Numbered from the stretch's first letter, positions 1 to 8,793 are shown. The stretch: 64,000 nucleotides of DNA from Sphingomonas sp. M1-B02 (GCF_026167525.1 NZ_CP110679.1:2901501-2965500); one strand, 5' to 3'. Notes: generated by a model not told the origin, from the letters alone. Program-made: numbers and translations.

Positions 1-750
1 CAGCCGGATCCGGTAACCGAGCGCGGCCGCCTCGGCGATGTCGGCGGCGATGACGTGGCGGACGCCGGTGACGGCGACGTCGTCGAAGGCGGGCTGGGTG
101 CCGAAGGCGATGCTGGCGAGGATCGAGAGCTTGTGCGCGGCGTCGACGCCGTCGATGTCGAAGCTGGGATCGGCCTCGGCATAGCCGAGCCGCTGGGCTT
201 CGCCGAGGATATCGGCGAAGTCGCGGCCTTCGGCCTCCATCTTCGAGAGGATGAAATTGCAGGTGCCGTTGAGGATGCCATAGACGCTGCCGATCACGTT
301 GGCGGCGGCGCCTTCTCGGAGCCCCTTGATCACCGGCACGCCGCCCGCGACCGCGGCTTCGAATTTCAGCGCGAGCCCGGCCTGCTCGGCGGCGCGGGCG
401 AGTTCGAGGCCGTGATGCGCGATCATCGCCTTGTTGGCGGTGACGAAGCTCTTGCCTGCGCTCAATGCGTTGCGCGCGAGGGTGAGCGCGGGTCCGTCCG
501 ATCCGCCGACCAACTCGACCACGACGTCGGCGCGGGCGTGTCGCGCAAGCTCGGCGGGATCGTCGACCCAGTCGAAGCGGGCGATGTCGACGCCGCGATC
601 CTTGCTCCGGTCGCGCGCCGACACCGCGACGATCTCGATCGGACGCCCGGCGCGCCGTTCGATCAGCGCGCCATTGGTGTCGAGCAGGCGGATGACGCCG
701 CCGCCGACGGTGCCCAGCCCGGCGAGTGCGATGCGAAGCGGTTCGGTCAT
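1..750 (-). CDS. hom: Homoserine dehydrogenase, 3' end outside the window
   Basis: NAD(P)-dependent reduction of aspartate semialdehyde to homoserine, the branch point to threonine, methionine and isoleucine. Reading the minus strand from the ATG at 750 gives 250 codons open to base 1. A GLGTVGGG dinucleotide-binding loop lies at about residues 11-18, TANKAMIAHHG near 108-118, GGVPVIKGLREG in the catalytic region, and LGYAEADPSFDIDG matches the family signature with its conserved Lys shortly after. The usual protein is about 430 residues with a C-terminal ACT domain, so roughly 180 residues lie beyond the window edge and the ACT domain cannot be judged. The upstream side carries an intergenic inverted repeat. 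Family assignment is secure; completeness is unknown. Confidence 0.93.
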   Translation of the reverse strand, partial: MTEPLRIALAGLGTVGGGVIRLLDTNGALIERRAGRPIEIVAVSARDRSKDRGVDIARFDWVDDPAELARHARADVVVELVGGSDGPALTLARNALSAGKSFVTANKAMIAHHGLELARAAEQAGLALKFEAAVAGGVPVIKGLREGAAANVIGSVYGILNGTCNFILSKMEAEGRDFADILGEAQRLGYAEADPSFDIDGVDAAHKLSILASIAFGTQPAFDDVAVTGVRHVIAADIAEAAALGYRIRL

Positions 751-763
751 TCTCGGCTCATCC

Positions 764-861
764 CCGTCATGCTGAACTCGTTTCAGCATCCAGCGCGCGG
801 CAGGCGCCGCACCCGAAGCCTTTGCTGCACCTTGGACCCTGAAACAAGTTCAGGGTGACGG
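764..861. repeat. Intergenic inverted-repeat element, CTGAACT/AGTTCAG type
   Basis: Arms CCGTCATGCTGAACTCG... at 764-791 and ...AAGTTCAGGGTGACGG ending at 861 are inverted copies; differences at the TG/CC and CA/GG positions within each arm are compensated, so each arm can itself form a hairpin. It lies between the start of hom and the 3' end of the oxygenase gene. Repeats of this wording are common between genes in sphingomonads (recollection, not searched). It may act as a transcription terminator for the oxygenase gene or as a REP-like mobile repeat. Confidence 0.75.
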
Positions 862-881
862 AGGATTTTCTTGGGCCAGCC

Positions 882-1832
882 TTATTTCTTGATCAGCCCG
901 ATCTCGACGAGCCGCTCGTGGAGATAGTCGTGCGCGGTGATCGGCTCCGGGTAGCGGTTGGGCCGCTCGGCGCTGATCGTGCCCGGCAGCGTCTGGATCA
1001 GGAAATCGGGCGCGGGGTGGAGGAAGAAGGGCATCGAATAGCGGGCGTGGCCGCGGCGCTCGGGCGGCGGGTTGACCACGCGGTGGGTGGTCGAGGGGAG
1101 GACATGGTTGGTGAGCCGCTGGAGCATGTCGCCGACATTGACCACCAGCGCGTCGGCGGGCGGCTTGACCGCGAGCCATTTGCCGTCGCGATCGAGCAGT
1201 TCCAGCCCGGCTTCCTCGGCGCCGAGCAGCAGCGTGATCAGGTTGATATCCTCATGCGCGCCGGCGCGGACTTCGGGGGCGTCGGCGGGTACGGGGGGAT
1301 AATGCAGCAGGCGCAGGACCGAATTGCCGTCCTTGACCGCGGGATCGAACCAGTCGGGCGCGAGCCCCAGATAGCGCGCGATCGCCGAGAGCAATTTGTC
1401 CCCTGCATCGTCGAATGCCTGGAACAGTTCGAGGAAGGTTTCGCGGAACCCCTCGGGCCGATCGGGCCAGATATTGGGGGCCATGCTCGACTCGAAGCGA
1501 TGGCCCTTGGCCAGCTCGCGGCCGACGTGCCAGAATTCCTTGAGGTCGACATGGCTCGCGCCCTTGGCGATCTCGGTCTTGAACGGGGTATAGCCGCGCG
1601 CGCCGCCGCCGCCTTCAAGCACGAGCGCGCGCTTCTGCGCCTCGGGGAGGTCGAAGAAGGCCTTCGTCATCGCCCAGGCGCGCTCGATCAGCGGCTGGGG
1701 AATGCCATGATCCTGGACCACGGCGAAGCCGAAGCGCTGGAACGAGCTGCCGAACGCCTGCGCGAAGCCTTCGGGATCGGAGCGCTGGTCGGCCAGCGAG
1801 ACCGGGGTGATTTCTGAGAGCGTGTCGAGCAT
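882..1832 (-). CDS. 2-oxoglutarate/Fe(II)-dependent oxygenase, isopenicillin N synthase-like
   Basis: A 316-residue member of the isopenicillin N synthase/2OG-Fe(II) dioxygenase family. An N-terminal DIOX_N-like part (FGFAVVQDHGIP near residues 34-45) precedes the jelly-roll core. Metal ligands are visible as H193-x-D195 (GAHEDINLITLLL) and H250 (PSTTHRVVNPP), and the co-substrate motif R264-x-S266 (HARYSMPFF) follows, so the site is complete. The open frame continues upstream, but the ATG at 1832 gives the expected N-terminus. The substrate cannot be read from sequence; relatives include flavonoid-like oxidases and ethylene-forming enzyme homologues. It is transcribed toward hom and separated from it by the inverted repeat. 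Confidence 0.88.
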   Translation of the reverse strand: MLDTLSEITPVSLADQRSDPEGFAQAFGSSFQRFGFAVVQDHGIPQPLIERAWAMTKAFFDLPEAQKRALVLEGGGGARGYTPFKTEIAKGASHVDLKEFWHVGRELAKGHRFESSMAPNIWPDRPEGFRETFLELFQAFDDAGDKLLSAIARYLGLAPDWFDPAVKDGNSVLRLLHYPPVPADAPEVRAGAHEDINLITLLLGAEEAGLELLDRDGKWLAVKPPADALVVNVGDMLQRLTNHVLPSTTHRVVNPPPERRGHARYSMPFFLHPAPDFLIQTLPGTISAERPNRYPEPITAHDYLHERLVEIGLIKK

Positions 1833-1890
1833 GCGAGTCTCCGGGAGTCGTGCCTCCCCGTTAGACCCGCACGCCCCCGTGGGACAATGC

Positions 1891-2397
1891 TTAGCTGCCG
1901 ACCGCCAGCGTGCCTTTCGACTTCTGGTCGCCATCGTCGCTGAGCGTCAGGACAAAGGGCTCGCCGTCGTCGGTGGTTCCTTTCAGGCCCTGGCCGGCGG
2001 TTTCGACCTTGAAGCCGCGCCGGGTCATATTGTCGCGGAACCAGGCCTGGACGGTCGCGGCGGCAGCGGGGCTGGCGAAGGTGACGCGCAGCTTGCCCTC
2101 GTCGGGCTCGCCGGCCTTCTCCTGTGCATCGAGGTTGAACGCACCGATCGTCGACTTGGGATAGAGTTTGACGCCGTTGACGTCGAAATCCTCGGCGTTG
2201 ATCTTGATCGCGGGCAGCTTGAACGAACCCTCGAACCCATCAGCCTTGATCGCCATCTGGCCGTTGGCGTCGGTGGAGATGACGGCATTGTCGCCCTCGT
2301 CCGAGGACGCGTTGATGGAGATGCTGGTGCCGGGGCCACCGCAGGCGGCTAGGGGAAGCAGGGACAGAGCGAGCAGGGACTGGGCGTAGCGAAGCAT
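1891..2397 (-). CDS. Hypothetical lipoprotein
   Basis: A 168-residue protein that I do not recognise. The N-terminus MLRYAQSLLALSLLPLAACG is a lipoprotein signal with a LAAC lipobox (Cys 19), so it is probably exported and lipid-anchored. The start at 2397 is chosen because it begins directly at this signal; the frame is open 12 codons further. The mature part alternates acidic, beta-prone segments (DFDVNGVKLYPKSTIGAFNL) and ends with a small domain GFKVETAGQGLKGTTDDG. A gap of about 60 bases separates it from the downstream oxygenase gene, so joint transcription is possible. No catalytic motif is visible. The function is unknown; the composition suggests an envelope protein rather than an enzyme. 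Confidence 0.75.
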   Translation of the reverse strand: MLRYAQSLLALSLLPLAACGGPGTSISINASSDEGDNAVISTDANGQMAIKADGFEGSFKLPAIKINAEDFDVNGVKLYPKSTIGAFNLDAQEKAGEPDEGKLRVTFASPAAAATVQAWFRDNMTRRGFKVETAGQGLKGTTDDGEPFVLTLSDDGDQKSKGTLAVGS

Positions 2398-2499
2398 CAG
2401 GGACTCCACAGGAGTATTATTAGAGCAACACACTAACCCAGGGCAATTCGACGGTCAAGGAGGGGTGACGTATCGGCGGCGATCCGCCATTGCCCGCGC

Positions 2500-3735
2500 A
2501 TGGCCGAGCCGCACCCCTCCACCGATTCCGCCAACCGCGCGCCGCTGGCGTTCGGCGAGTTCGTCACGTTGATCGCGGCGATGATGGCGCTGACTGCGCT
2601 CGGCATCGATTCGATGCTGCCGGCGCTGCCTGCGATCGGTGACAGCCTGGGCGTGGCCGAGCCGAATCATCGCCAGTTCGTGATCACCACCTATCTGCTC
2701 GGCTTCGCGATCGCGCAGCTAGCCTACGGTCCACTGTCCGATCGCTATGGCCGGCGCCCGGTGCTGGGCACCGCGCTGATCCTGTTCGTGATCACCAGCG
2801 CGGTGGCGGCGATCTCGGGAAGCTTCGTGCTGCTGCTGATCGCGCGCGCGGCGATGGGCGCAGCGGCGGCGGGCGCGCGCGTCGTGACGGTGGCGCTGGT
2901 GCGCGACTGTTTCTCGGGGCGGGCGATGGCGCGGGTGATGAGCCTGGCCTTCATGGTGTTCATGGCCGCGCCGATCTTCGCACCCGCCTTCGGGCAAGGC
3001 GTGCTGTGGGCGGGCGGATCGTGGCGGATGATCTTCTGGGGCGTGGCTGCGGTCTCGACGCTGGTTGCCGTCTGGTTCTGGTGGCGGATGCCCGAGACGC
3101 TCGGCCGCGGATCGCGCCAGTCGCTCCAGCCCGCACGCATCCTGAGCGACTATGGCCTGGTGCTGCGCGATCGCTGCGCAGTCGGCTATACGATCGCCAC
3201 GGCGCTGCTGTCGGGCGGCCTGTTCGGCTTCATCGGATCGATTCAGCAGATCATGGAAGAGGTCTTCCATCGTCCTGAAATGCTGACGCTGATCTTTGCA
3301 GCGGTGGCGAGCACGATGGCGGTCGGCTCCTTCCTGAATTCGCGGATCGTGATGAAGCTCGGGACGAGACGGATCTCGCACACCGCACTGGCCCTGTTGG
3401 TGCTGATCTCGGCGGTGCACCTGCTCGTTGCACTCTCGGGTCTCGAGACGCTGTGGAGCTTCGCCATCCTGCAGGCGCTGATGATGGGCTGCTTCGGGCT
3501 CGCCACCTCCAACTTCTCGGCGATGGCGATGGAGCGGATGGGCGAGATCGCCGGCACCGCTTCCAGTCTGCAGGGATTCGTGACCACGCTGGCCGGCGCC
3601 CTGATCGGCGCGCAGATCGGGCAAATGTTCGACGGCACCACCGTGCCGCTCTACGCGGGGTTCCTGCTGATGGGCGTGATCGCCTTTGCAGTCGTCGCGA
3701 TTGCGGAACGGGGCAGGATGTTCCGGCCGACTTGA
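2500..3735 (+). CDS. MFS multidrug exporter, Bcr/CflA family
   Basis: A 411-residue inner-membrane transporter of the major facilitator superfamily. About twelve hydrophobic helices are visible. The Bcr/CflA signature is clear: TALGIDSMLPALPAIGDSLG in helix 1, then QLAYGPLSDRYGRRPVLG, the motif A loop between helices 2 and 3, and an antiporter-like LVRDCFSGRAMARVMSL segment after helix 4. Members export drugs, sulfonamides, bicyclomycin or dipeptides by proton antiport. ATG 2500 is the first start that gives a full helix 1. A strong AGGAGGGG sits at 2458-2465, too far to serve this ATG, so the start has no good ribosome site. No neighbouring regulator gene is seen. The drug specificity is not predictable. 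Confidence 0.88.
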   Translation: MAEPHPSTDSANRAPLAFGEFVTLIAAMMALTALGIDSMLPALPAIGDSLGVAEPNHRQFVITTYLLGFAIAQLAYGPLSDRYGRRPVLGTALILFVITSAVAAISGSFVLLLIARAAMGAAAAGARVVTVALVRDCFSGRAMARVMSLAFMVFMAAPIFAPAFGQGVLWAGGSWRMIFWGVAAVSTLVAVWFWWRMPETLGRGSRQSLQPARILSDYGLVLRDRCAVGYTIATALLSGGLFGFIGSIQQIMEEVFHRPEMLTLIFAAVASTMAVGSFLNSRIVMKLGTRRISHTALALLVLISAVHLLVALSGLETLWSFAILQALMMGCFGLATSNFSAMAMERMGEIAGTASSLQGFVTTLAGALIGAQIGQMFDGTTVPLYAGFLLMGVIAFAVVAIAERGRMFRPT

Positions 3736-3812
3736 GGGAACGCTTGCAGTCCTTGCGCCGTTCGCGATGATGAACCCGGCGATTCCCGCCGCGGACGGAC
3801 GAAGGACAGGCG

Positions 3813-4148
3813 ATGGGCGGTTACCAGATCCCCTCACAAGGCCCCAATGACGACGGCTTCGACGAAGAAGGCTATGACGAGAGCCAGCGCGCCGAGATCA
3901 TCGAAGTCACCCAGGACGCCCCCAGCAACGGCACGATCCTGACCGACATCCCGATCGACCTGGGCGACGACGACGTCGAAGCAGAGGATGAGCTCAATAT
4001 GGTCGATGGCGAGATCGCGGGCGAGGATGACGACGCGGAACTCGACGAGGACGATCTGGACGAGGACGAGATTCAAGACGATCTCGACGACGATGACGTC
4101 GATGAAGACGATCTCGACGATGGCGACGAAGTGGCGCTGCAGCCCTGA
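3813..4148 (+). CDS. Small highly acidic protein
   Basis: A 111-residue protein without recognisable domain. The N-terminal half is mixed (GTILTDIPIDLGDDDVE), and from about residue 50 to 105 nearly every residue is Asp or Glu, in runs such as DEDDLDEDEIQDDLDDDD. The predicted charge is extremely negative and no hydrophobic segment or signal is present, so it should be a soluble, probably disordered cytoplasmic protein. The ATG at 3813 follows a GAAGGACAGG stretch that can serve as ribosome site. Possible roles for such tails are nucleic-acid mimicry, cation binding or chaperoning of basic proteins; none can be shown here. It lies between an exporter and a lipoprotein gene on the same strand with short gaps. 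Confidence 0.7.
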   Translation: MGGYQIPSQGPNDDGFDEEGYDESQRAEIIEVTQDAPSNGTILTDIPIDLGDDDVEAEDELNMVDGEIAGEDDDAELDEDDLDEDEIQDDLDDDDVDEDDLDDGDEVALQP

Positions 4149-4216
4149 TCGACGGTGAGCGGGAACGCGCGGATCGAGCCGGCGCTCGTTCGGTTTGGCT
4201 GAATTGGGGTTTGCCG

Positions 4217-5080
4217 ATGCGCCTGTGCTTCCCGCTCGTCCTGGTCCTGGCCGGCTGCAACGCCGGTCCCGCGGACGATGCCATTCAGACGGGCAATCTT
4301 GCGGAGACCGCGGGAGGATCGACACCGCTGCCGGCGGCGGGCCCGACGGGTGAGCCGGAGCCCTATACCCCGCCTGCACTCGGCGAACCCGGTGGCCTGC
4401 CCGACGATCGCACCCCGATCAGCGAGGCGCCTTTCACCGAGGATAGCGCGCAAGGCGCGGCGAATATCGTCCAGACCTATTATGCGCTGATCGCCGAAGG
4501 CAAATATGCGCAGGCCTTTCGGCTGTGGGAGCCGGGCGCCGCCGGCATGACCGCAAGCGCGTTCGCGGAGAGCTTCGATCGCTATTCCGATTATCGTGCC
4601 AATATCGGCGCGCCCGGTCGGATCGAGGCGGGAGCGGGTCAGCGCTTCGTGATCGTGCCGGTTCAGGTCTACGGCCGGCTGAAGGAAGGTGCGCGGCCGT
4701 TCAACATGCTGGGCAGCCTCACACTCCACCGCGTCGAGGTGGATGGCGCGACCCCGGATCGGCGGCGCTGGCGCATCCGCAGCAGCGCGATCAAGCCGAC
4801 CCCCGGCGTAGCGGCACCTGCCCCGCAACCGACAGAGAATAATCGCTCGACCGCGCGCTATCGCTGCATCGACGGATCGCGGCTGGTCGCCAATTTCGAT
4901 CCCGATAACGATCGCGTCACCGTCGCGCGCGGCGGCAAGGTGCTGGCGACGCTGCGGGGCGAGCGCTCGGTGTCCGGCAGCCGTTACAACGCAAATGGCT
5001 TCGAGCTTCGCGCCAAGGGCAACGATATGACCTTCACCGCGCCCGGCGAGCCGCCAATCGCCTGCGCCGTCATTCGCTGA
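4217..5080 (+). CDS. Hypothetical lipoprotein
   Basis: A 287-residue secreted lipoprotein with lipobox VLAGC (Cys 14) after a short hydrophobic signal. A Pro/Gly/Thr-rich linker (residues about 25-75) is followed by a domain starting GAANIVQTYYALIAEGKYAQAFRLWE, which resembles the SnoaL/NTF2-like fold seen in other lipoproteins, and then by a C-terminal beta-rich domain, residues about 210-287, with YRCIDGSRLVANFDPDNDRV. The latter resembles the MliC/membrane-bound lysozyme inhibitor pattern of a Cys pair flanking beta strands, although I cannot confirm it. The ATG at 4217 is preferred over an in-frame TTG at 4211. Expected location is the outer or inner membrane facing the periplasm. The 3' end overlaps the next convergent gene by 11 bases. 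Confidence 0.72.
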   Translation: MRLCFPLVLVLAGCNAGPADDAIQTGNLAETAGGSTPLPAAGPTGEPEPYTPPALGEPGGLPDDRTPISEAPFTEDSAQGAANIVQTYYALIAEGKYAQAFRLWEPGAAGMTASAFAESFDRYSDYRANIGAPGRIEAGAGQRFVIVPVQVYGRLKEGARPFNMLGSLTLHRVEVDGATPDRRRWRIRSSAIKPTPGVAAPAPQPTENNRSTARYRCIDGSRLVANFDPDNDRVTVARGGKVLATLRGERSVSGSRYNANGFELRAKGNDMTFTAPGEPPIACAVIR

Positions 5081-5276
5081 GGAAGTTGCGCAGCACCGCG
5101 AGGTCGGCGTTGCTGACCTCGGCGCCCGAATCGTCGGTCAGCGCCGTCTCGGGCGGCACATCCGGCGTCGAACTTCCGAAGCCGATGACGGTGATCGCGG
5201 TCCACAGAATGCCCGCCGCCCATAGCAAGGCGGCCCAGCGGCTGCGGAAGATGCGCGAGGGGCGGCCGGGCAGCAT
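5070..5276 (-). CDS. Small single-pass membrane protein
   Basis: A 68-residue protein with a basic N-terminus (RPSRIFRSRW), one transmembrane helix at about residues 14-32 (AALLWAAGILWTAITVIGF) and an acidic periplasmic tail ending NADLAVLRNFLSE. I do not recognise the family. Support for it being real comes from the charge pattern expected of an N-in membrane protein and from the ATG at 5276 with an adjacent open frame; the short length and overlap of its 3' end with the lipoprotein gene leave doubt. The alternative is a chance reading frame in GC-rich sequence. Confidence 0.5.
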   Translation of the reverse strand: MLPGRPSRIFRSRWAALLWAAGILWTAITVIGFGSSTPDVPPETALTDDSGAEVSNADLAVLRNFLSE

Positions 5277-5342
5277 CGCCGCGCAATAACCGCGCGCGAA
5301 TGAAGGCTGCGCTTCGAAAGCTGGTTAAGCTAGGCTGCCTGC

Positions 5343-5735
5343 ATGACGCCCTATACCGCTTCGATTACCGCCGGCCCCGAGGACATCGACATCCTCGGCC
5401 ACGTCAACAATGCTGTGTGGGTCAAGTGGATCCAGGACGTGGCGGTGGCGCATTGGCACGCGATCGCCACGCCCGCGCACGACGCGGCCTATGTGTGGGT
5501 CGTGACGCGGCACGAGATCGACTATCGGCGGAGCCTGCTGGTGGGCGAGACCGTCACCGCCGAGACCTGGGTGAGTGAGCCGCCGCGGGGCGCGCGGTTC
5601 GACCGCCATGTTCGTTTCACCGGGGCCGACGGGAAGGTGCGGGTGGAGGCGAAGACCACCTGGGCGGTGATGGACCGGGCGACCGGGCGGCTGGTGCGGG
5701 TGCCGGCGGATTTGGCGGCGCTGTTTCTGGCTTAG
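5343..5735 (+). CDS. Acyl-CoA thioesterase, 4-hydroxybenzoyl-CoA thioesterase family
   Basis: A 130-residue hotdog-fold thioesterase of the YbgC/FadM group, cytosolic, predicted to hydrolyse acyl-CoA. The catalytic motif D16-x3-H20-VNN (DIDILGHVNNAVW) is intact. After it come HEIDYRRSLLVGETVTAETWV, the central strand pair, and RFDRHVRFTGADGKVRVEA, all in the order of this family, and the length is normal for it. The start ATG at 5343 gives the expected short lead before the catalytic Asp; no clear ribosome site precedes it. The stop codon shares a TTAG tetramer with the stop of the converging gene. The chain length of the substrate is not predictable. Confidence 0.87.
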   Translation: MTPYTASITAGPEDIDILGHVNNAVWVKWIQDVAVAHWHAIATPAHDAAYVWVVTRHEIDYRRSLLVGETVTAETWVSEPPRGARFDRHVRFTGADGKVRVEAKTTWAVMDRATGRLVRVPADLAALFLA

Positions 5736-6115
5736 CCTTGCGACGGGGGATCGACGCTCGGCCTCGACCAGGCACGGGGCCAGGAATCAAAATCCGCCCC
5801 GGCCCAGATCGCGTCACCCTGCAAAGCGAAGAATATGAACTCAGGCGGGTCCGGCCATCCGAACCACATGCGCTCGCGCACGATCAGGCGTCGCCCTTCC
5901 CACTCGACGACGGCAATCGTGTCGTCGCCGAAGCGCCCCAGGATCGGGTGGGCCTCGATCTCAGCGCGCGCATCGGCAGTGGGTGCTTGCCACTGCAACG
6001 GCAGCCGAGCGAGCCGCGCGAAGCGCCGACGAAAGCGCAGATCGTCGGCCAGCGACTGACCGAAACCATCGTCCGTGGATGCACCCACCAACCATGTTTT
6101 CAACCAATCGAACAT
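5732..6115 (-). CDS. Hypothetical protein downstream of ppc
   Basis: A 127-residue protein of unknown function, rich in Trp, Phe and Arg. Visible features are an N-terminal amphipathic MFDWLKTWLVG, a basic RFRRRFARLARLPLQW stretch around residues 27-42 and a beta-prone GDDTIAVVEWEGRRLIVRERMWFGWPDPPEF. It has no signal peptide or transmembrane helix. It starts 5 bases after the PEP carboxylase stop on the same strand, so it is very probably translated from the same messenger. The end is shared with the thioesterase gene through a four-base stop overlap. Nothing links it to carbon metabolism other than position. Confidence 0.65.
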   Translation of the reverse strand: MFDWLKTWLVGASTDDGFGQSLADDLRFRRRFARLARLPLQWQAPTADARAEIEAHPILGRFGDDTIAVVEWEGRRLIVRERMWFGWPDPPEFIFFALQGDAIWAGADFDSWPRAWSRPSVDPPSQG

Positions 6116-6120
6116 CGTGC

Positions 6121-8793
6121 CTAGCCCGAGTTGCGGAGCGCCGTGGCGATGGCGTTGATCGAGAGGAGGATGCCCTCGCCGATCCGCGCATCGTCCTCGC
6201 CGGCGCGGTGTCGCTTGAGCAGTTCGATCTGGAGCAGGTTGAGCGGCTCGATATAGGGCAGGCGCAGGCGGATCGAGGTCTCCAGGCCGGGATGCTTTTC
6301 CAGCAGCCGGGTCTGGCGGGTGACGCTAAGCAGCCCGTCGTGCGTCGCCTGCCATCCGTCGCGGATGCGGGTGAAGATGCCGTCGCGAAGACCCTCATCC
6401 TCGACCAAGGCGGCATAATGGCGCGCGACGTCCATATCGGACTTGGCGAGCACCATCTCCATATTGGCGAGCGCCGAGGCGAAGAAGGGCCAGCCCGCGG
6501 CCATTTCGCGCAGCAGCCCCTTGTCCTCGAATGCCTCCAGCGCGGCGCCGACGCCGTACCAACCGGGCAGCATGATCCGCGCCTGCGACCAGCTGAACAC
6601 CCAGGGAATCGCGCGCAGATCCTCGATCGCGTCGGATTTCTTGCGGCTGGCGGGGCGCGAACCGATCTTGAGCCCGGCGATCTCGGCGATCGGGGTGGCC
6701 TGGCGGAAGAAGGTGCGGAAGCCCTCGGTCTCGTAGACCAGCCCGCGATAGGCCTTGAACGCCGTCTCGGAGAGCTGGTCCATCGCCGCGGCGAAGCGGG
6801 CGGCATCGGCCGGGGCGAGCTTCTCAGGCTCGAGGCTGGCGAGCAGCGTCGCCGATGCCATCGCCTCCAAATTGGTCATCGCGCTGGCGCGGGTGCCATA
6901 TTTGGCGGCGATCACTTCGCCCTGCTCGGTGATGCGGATGCGGCCCTGCACGGTGCCGCGCGGCTGGGCGAGGATCGCCGAAAAGGACGATCCACCGCCG
7001 CGCCCGACCGCGCCGCCGCGGCCGTGGAACAGCTGCATGCCGAGATTGGCCTTCTCGAACACCGGTTTCAGCGCGGTCGAGCCGCGGCTGAGCTGCCAGG
7101 TGGAGGTGAGATACCCCCCATCCTTGTTCGAATCGGAATAGCCGATCATCACTTCCTGATGCCCACGGCCCGCGGCGATGGCCGAGACTTCGGGGAGGCC
7201 GAGCCATGCTCCCATGATCGCCGGCGCGCCCTGGAGATCGGCGATCGTCTCGAACAAGGGGATCGCCATGATATGCGCCTGGGGATTTTCGCCCGGTAGA
7301 TAGAGGCCGGCTTCCTTGAGGAGGATATGGACTTCGAGCAGGTCCGAGACCGACTGCGCCATCGAGACGATATAATGGGTGATGCACTGGCGCCCGTAGC
7401 GGGCGTGCGCCTCGGCGGCGGCCTTGACGATCGCCAGTTCGGAGGCGGTCTCTTCCGAATAATCGGCATAGGGGCTGGTCAGCAGGCGCGGGCTCTGCAG
7501 CTCATGGCGCAGCGTCGCGACGCGCGCATCCTCGTCGAGCGCGAGATAGTCGTCGCAGACGCCCGCGGCCTTGAGCAATTCGGCTACTACCTTCTCATGC
7601 ACCGCGCTGTTCTGGCGCATGTCGAGCGTGGCGAGATGGAAGCCGAAGGTCTCGACCGCGCGGATCAATCGGCCGAGCGCGCCGCCGCTTGCCAGCGGTC
7701 CGCCCTCCTCGGCGGCGAGGCCGCGGGCGATCGCGACCAGTTCTTCGCGAAAGTCGCCGGGTCCTGCATAGGCTTCGGCGGTTAGCGGGGCGGGCCGGGG
7801 CGCGCGCTTACCGGTCAGCTTCTCATGGGTCGCCGAGAGGCGGGCGTAGATTCCCGACAGCGCCTGGCGATAGGGCTCGTCCTGGCGGCTCTTGCCCTTG
7901 TCGTGGCTGGCTTCGGCCAGCTTGAGAACCGCGTCGCTCACCGGTGTATGCTCGGTCGAGATCGACAGCTCGGCGCCGAGTGCGTGGACCGAGTCCATAT
8001 AGTAAACCAGCACCGTCTCGGCCGAGCGCGCCAGCGCCAGTCGCATCGATTCGGCGGTGACGAAGGGATTGCCGTCGCGGTCGCCGCCGATCCACGAGCC
8101 GGCGCGCAGGAAGCTCGGCGCGCGCTCGCCCAGCGCACGATCCCAGCGGGCGTACAGCGCTGGGAGCACGGGCAGGAACACGTCGCGCAGATAGGAAAGC
8201 GCGGTCTCGACTTCGTCGGCGACGCCCAGTTTCTCGCGGCGGAGTACGCGGGTCTGCCACAGCAAGGCGATCTGGCGGAGGATCGCTTCCTCGACCTTGT
8301 CGCCATCCTCGGTCTCGTCGCGCCCCAGATCCTTGAGCGCCATCAGCTCGGCGATCCGGTTCTTATGGTCGATCATCGATTTGCGGCGCACTTCGGTGGG
8401 GTGCGCGGTCAGCACGGGCACGATCAGCGCATGATCGAGCAGCGCCATCACCGTGTCATGGCCGATCCCCTCGGCCTCGAGGCGCTTGAGCGCCGCCGCG
8501 ACGTCGGCATCCTTCTCGGTCGCGACGCCCTGGCGATCCTCGGCGAGGTTGGCGAGCATCGAGAAGAGCATGAAGCCGCGGACGAAATCGAGCATCTCGT
8601 CGAGCGTGAGGCGATCGAGGCCCGGATCGATCGCGGCGGCGCCGGCGACGCCGCGATGGCGATCGACCGAGGTGGCGCGGATATATTCGATGCGCTTGAA
8701 CAGCTCCTCGCCGCCATAAGCGCGGATCACGTCACCGAGGAGCCGACCCAGGAAGCGGATGTCCGGGTTGTTTGCGATCGCCAGGCTTGCCAT
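6121..8793 (-). CDS. ppc: Phosphoenolpyruvate carboxylase
   Basis: An 890-residue cytosolic enzyme that adds bicarbonate to phosphoenolpyruvate to give oxaloacetate, refilling the citric acid cycle. The first active-site motif LTAHPTEVRRKS holds the catalytic His 131; GSWIGGDRDGNPFVT follows; the second signature MIGYSDSNKDGGY lies near residue 550 and FHGRGGAVGRGGG near 590, the mobile loop that closes on the substrate. The C-terminus is short and ends ALRNSG, close to the usual buried RNTG. Length and motif order are typical. A TTGCTGCACTGCAA motif lies 9 bases upstream of the start, inside the leader. It is flanked by an L,D-transpeptidase gene 33 bases upstream and a hypothetical gene 5 bases downstream, all on the minus strand. 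Confidence 0.97.
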   Translation of the reverse strand: MASLAIANNPDIRFLGRLLGDVIRAYGGEELFKRIEYIRATSVDRHRGVAGAAAIDPGLDRLTLDEMLDFVRGFMLFSMLANLAEDRQGVATEKDADVAAALKRLEAEGIGHDTVMALLDHALIVPVLTAHPTEVRRKSMIDHKNRIAELMALKDLGRDETEDGDKVEEAILRQIALLWQTRVLRREKLGVADEVETALSYLRDVFLPVLPALYARWDRALGERAPSFLRAGSWIGGDRDGNPFVTAESMRLALARSAETVLVYYMDSVHALGAELSISTEHTPVSDAVLKLAEASHDKGKSRQDEPYRQALSGIYARLSATHEKLTGKRAPRPAPLTAEAYAGPGDFREELVAIARGLAAEEGGPLASGGALGRLIRAVETFGFHLATLDMRQNSAVHEKVVAELLKAAGVCDDYLALDEDARVATLRHELQSPRLLTSPYADYSEETASELAIVKAAAEAHARYGRQCITHYIVSMAQSVSDLLEVHILLKEAGLYLPGENPQAHIMAIPLFETIADLQGAPAIMGAWLGLPEVSAIAAGRGHQEVMIGYSDSNKDGGYLTSTWQLSRGSTALKPVFEKANLGMQLFHGRGGAVGRGGGSSFSAILAQPRGTVQGRIRITEQGEVIAAKYGTRASAMTNLEAMASATLLASLEPEKLAPADAARFAAAMDQLSETAFKAYRGLVYETEGFRTFFRQATPIAEIAGLKIGSRPASRKKSDAIEDLRAIPWVFSWSQARIMLPGWYGVGAALEAFEDKGLLREMAAGWPFFASALANMEMVLAKSDMDVARHYAALVEDEGLRDGIFTRIRDGWQATHDGLLSVTRQTRLLEKHPGLETSIRLRLPYIEPLNLLQIELLKRHRAGEDDARIGEGILLSINAIATALRNSG

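Noticed and set aside
55..858. 267-codon frame opposite hom
   Set aside because: The minus strand gives an unmistakable homoserine dehydrogenase over the same bases.
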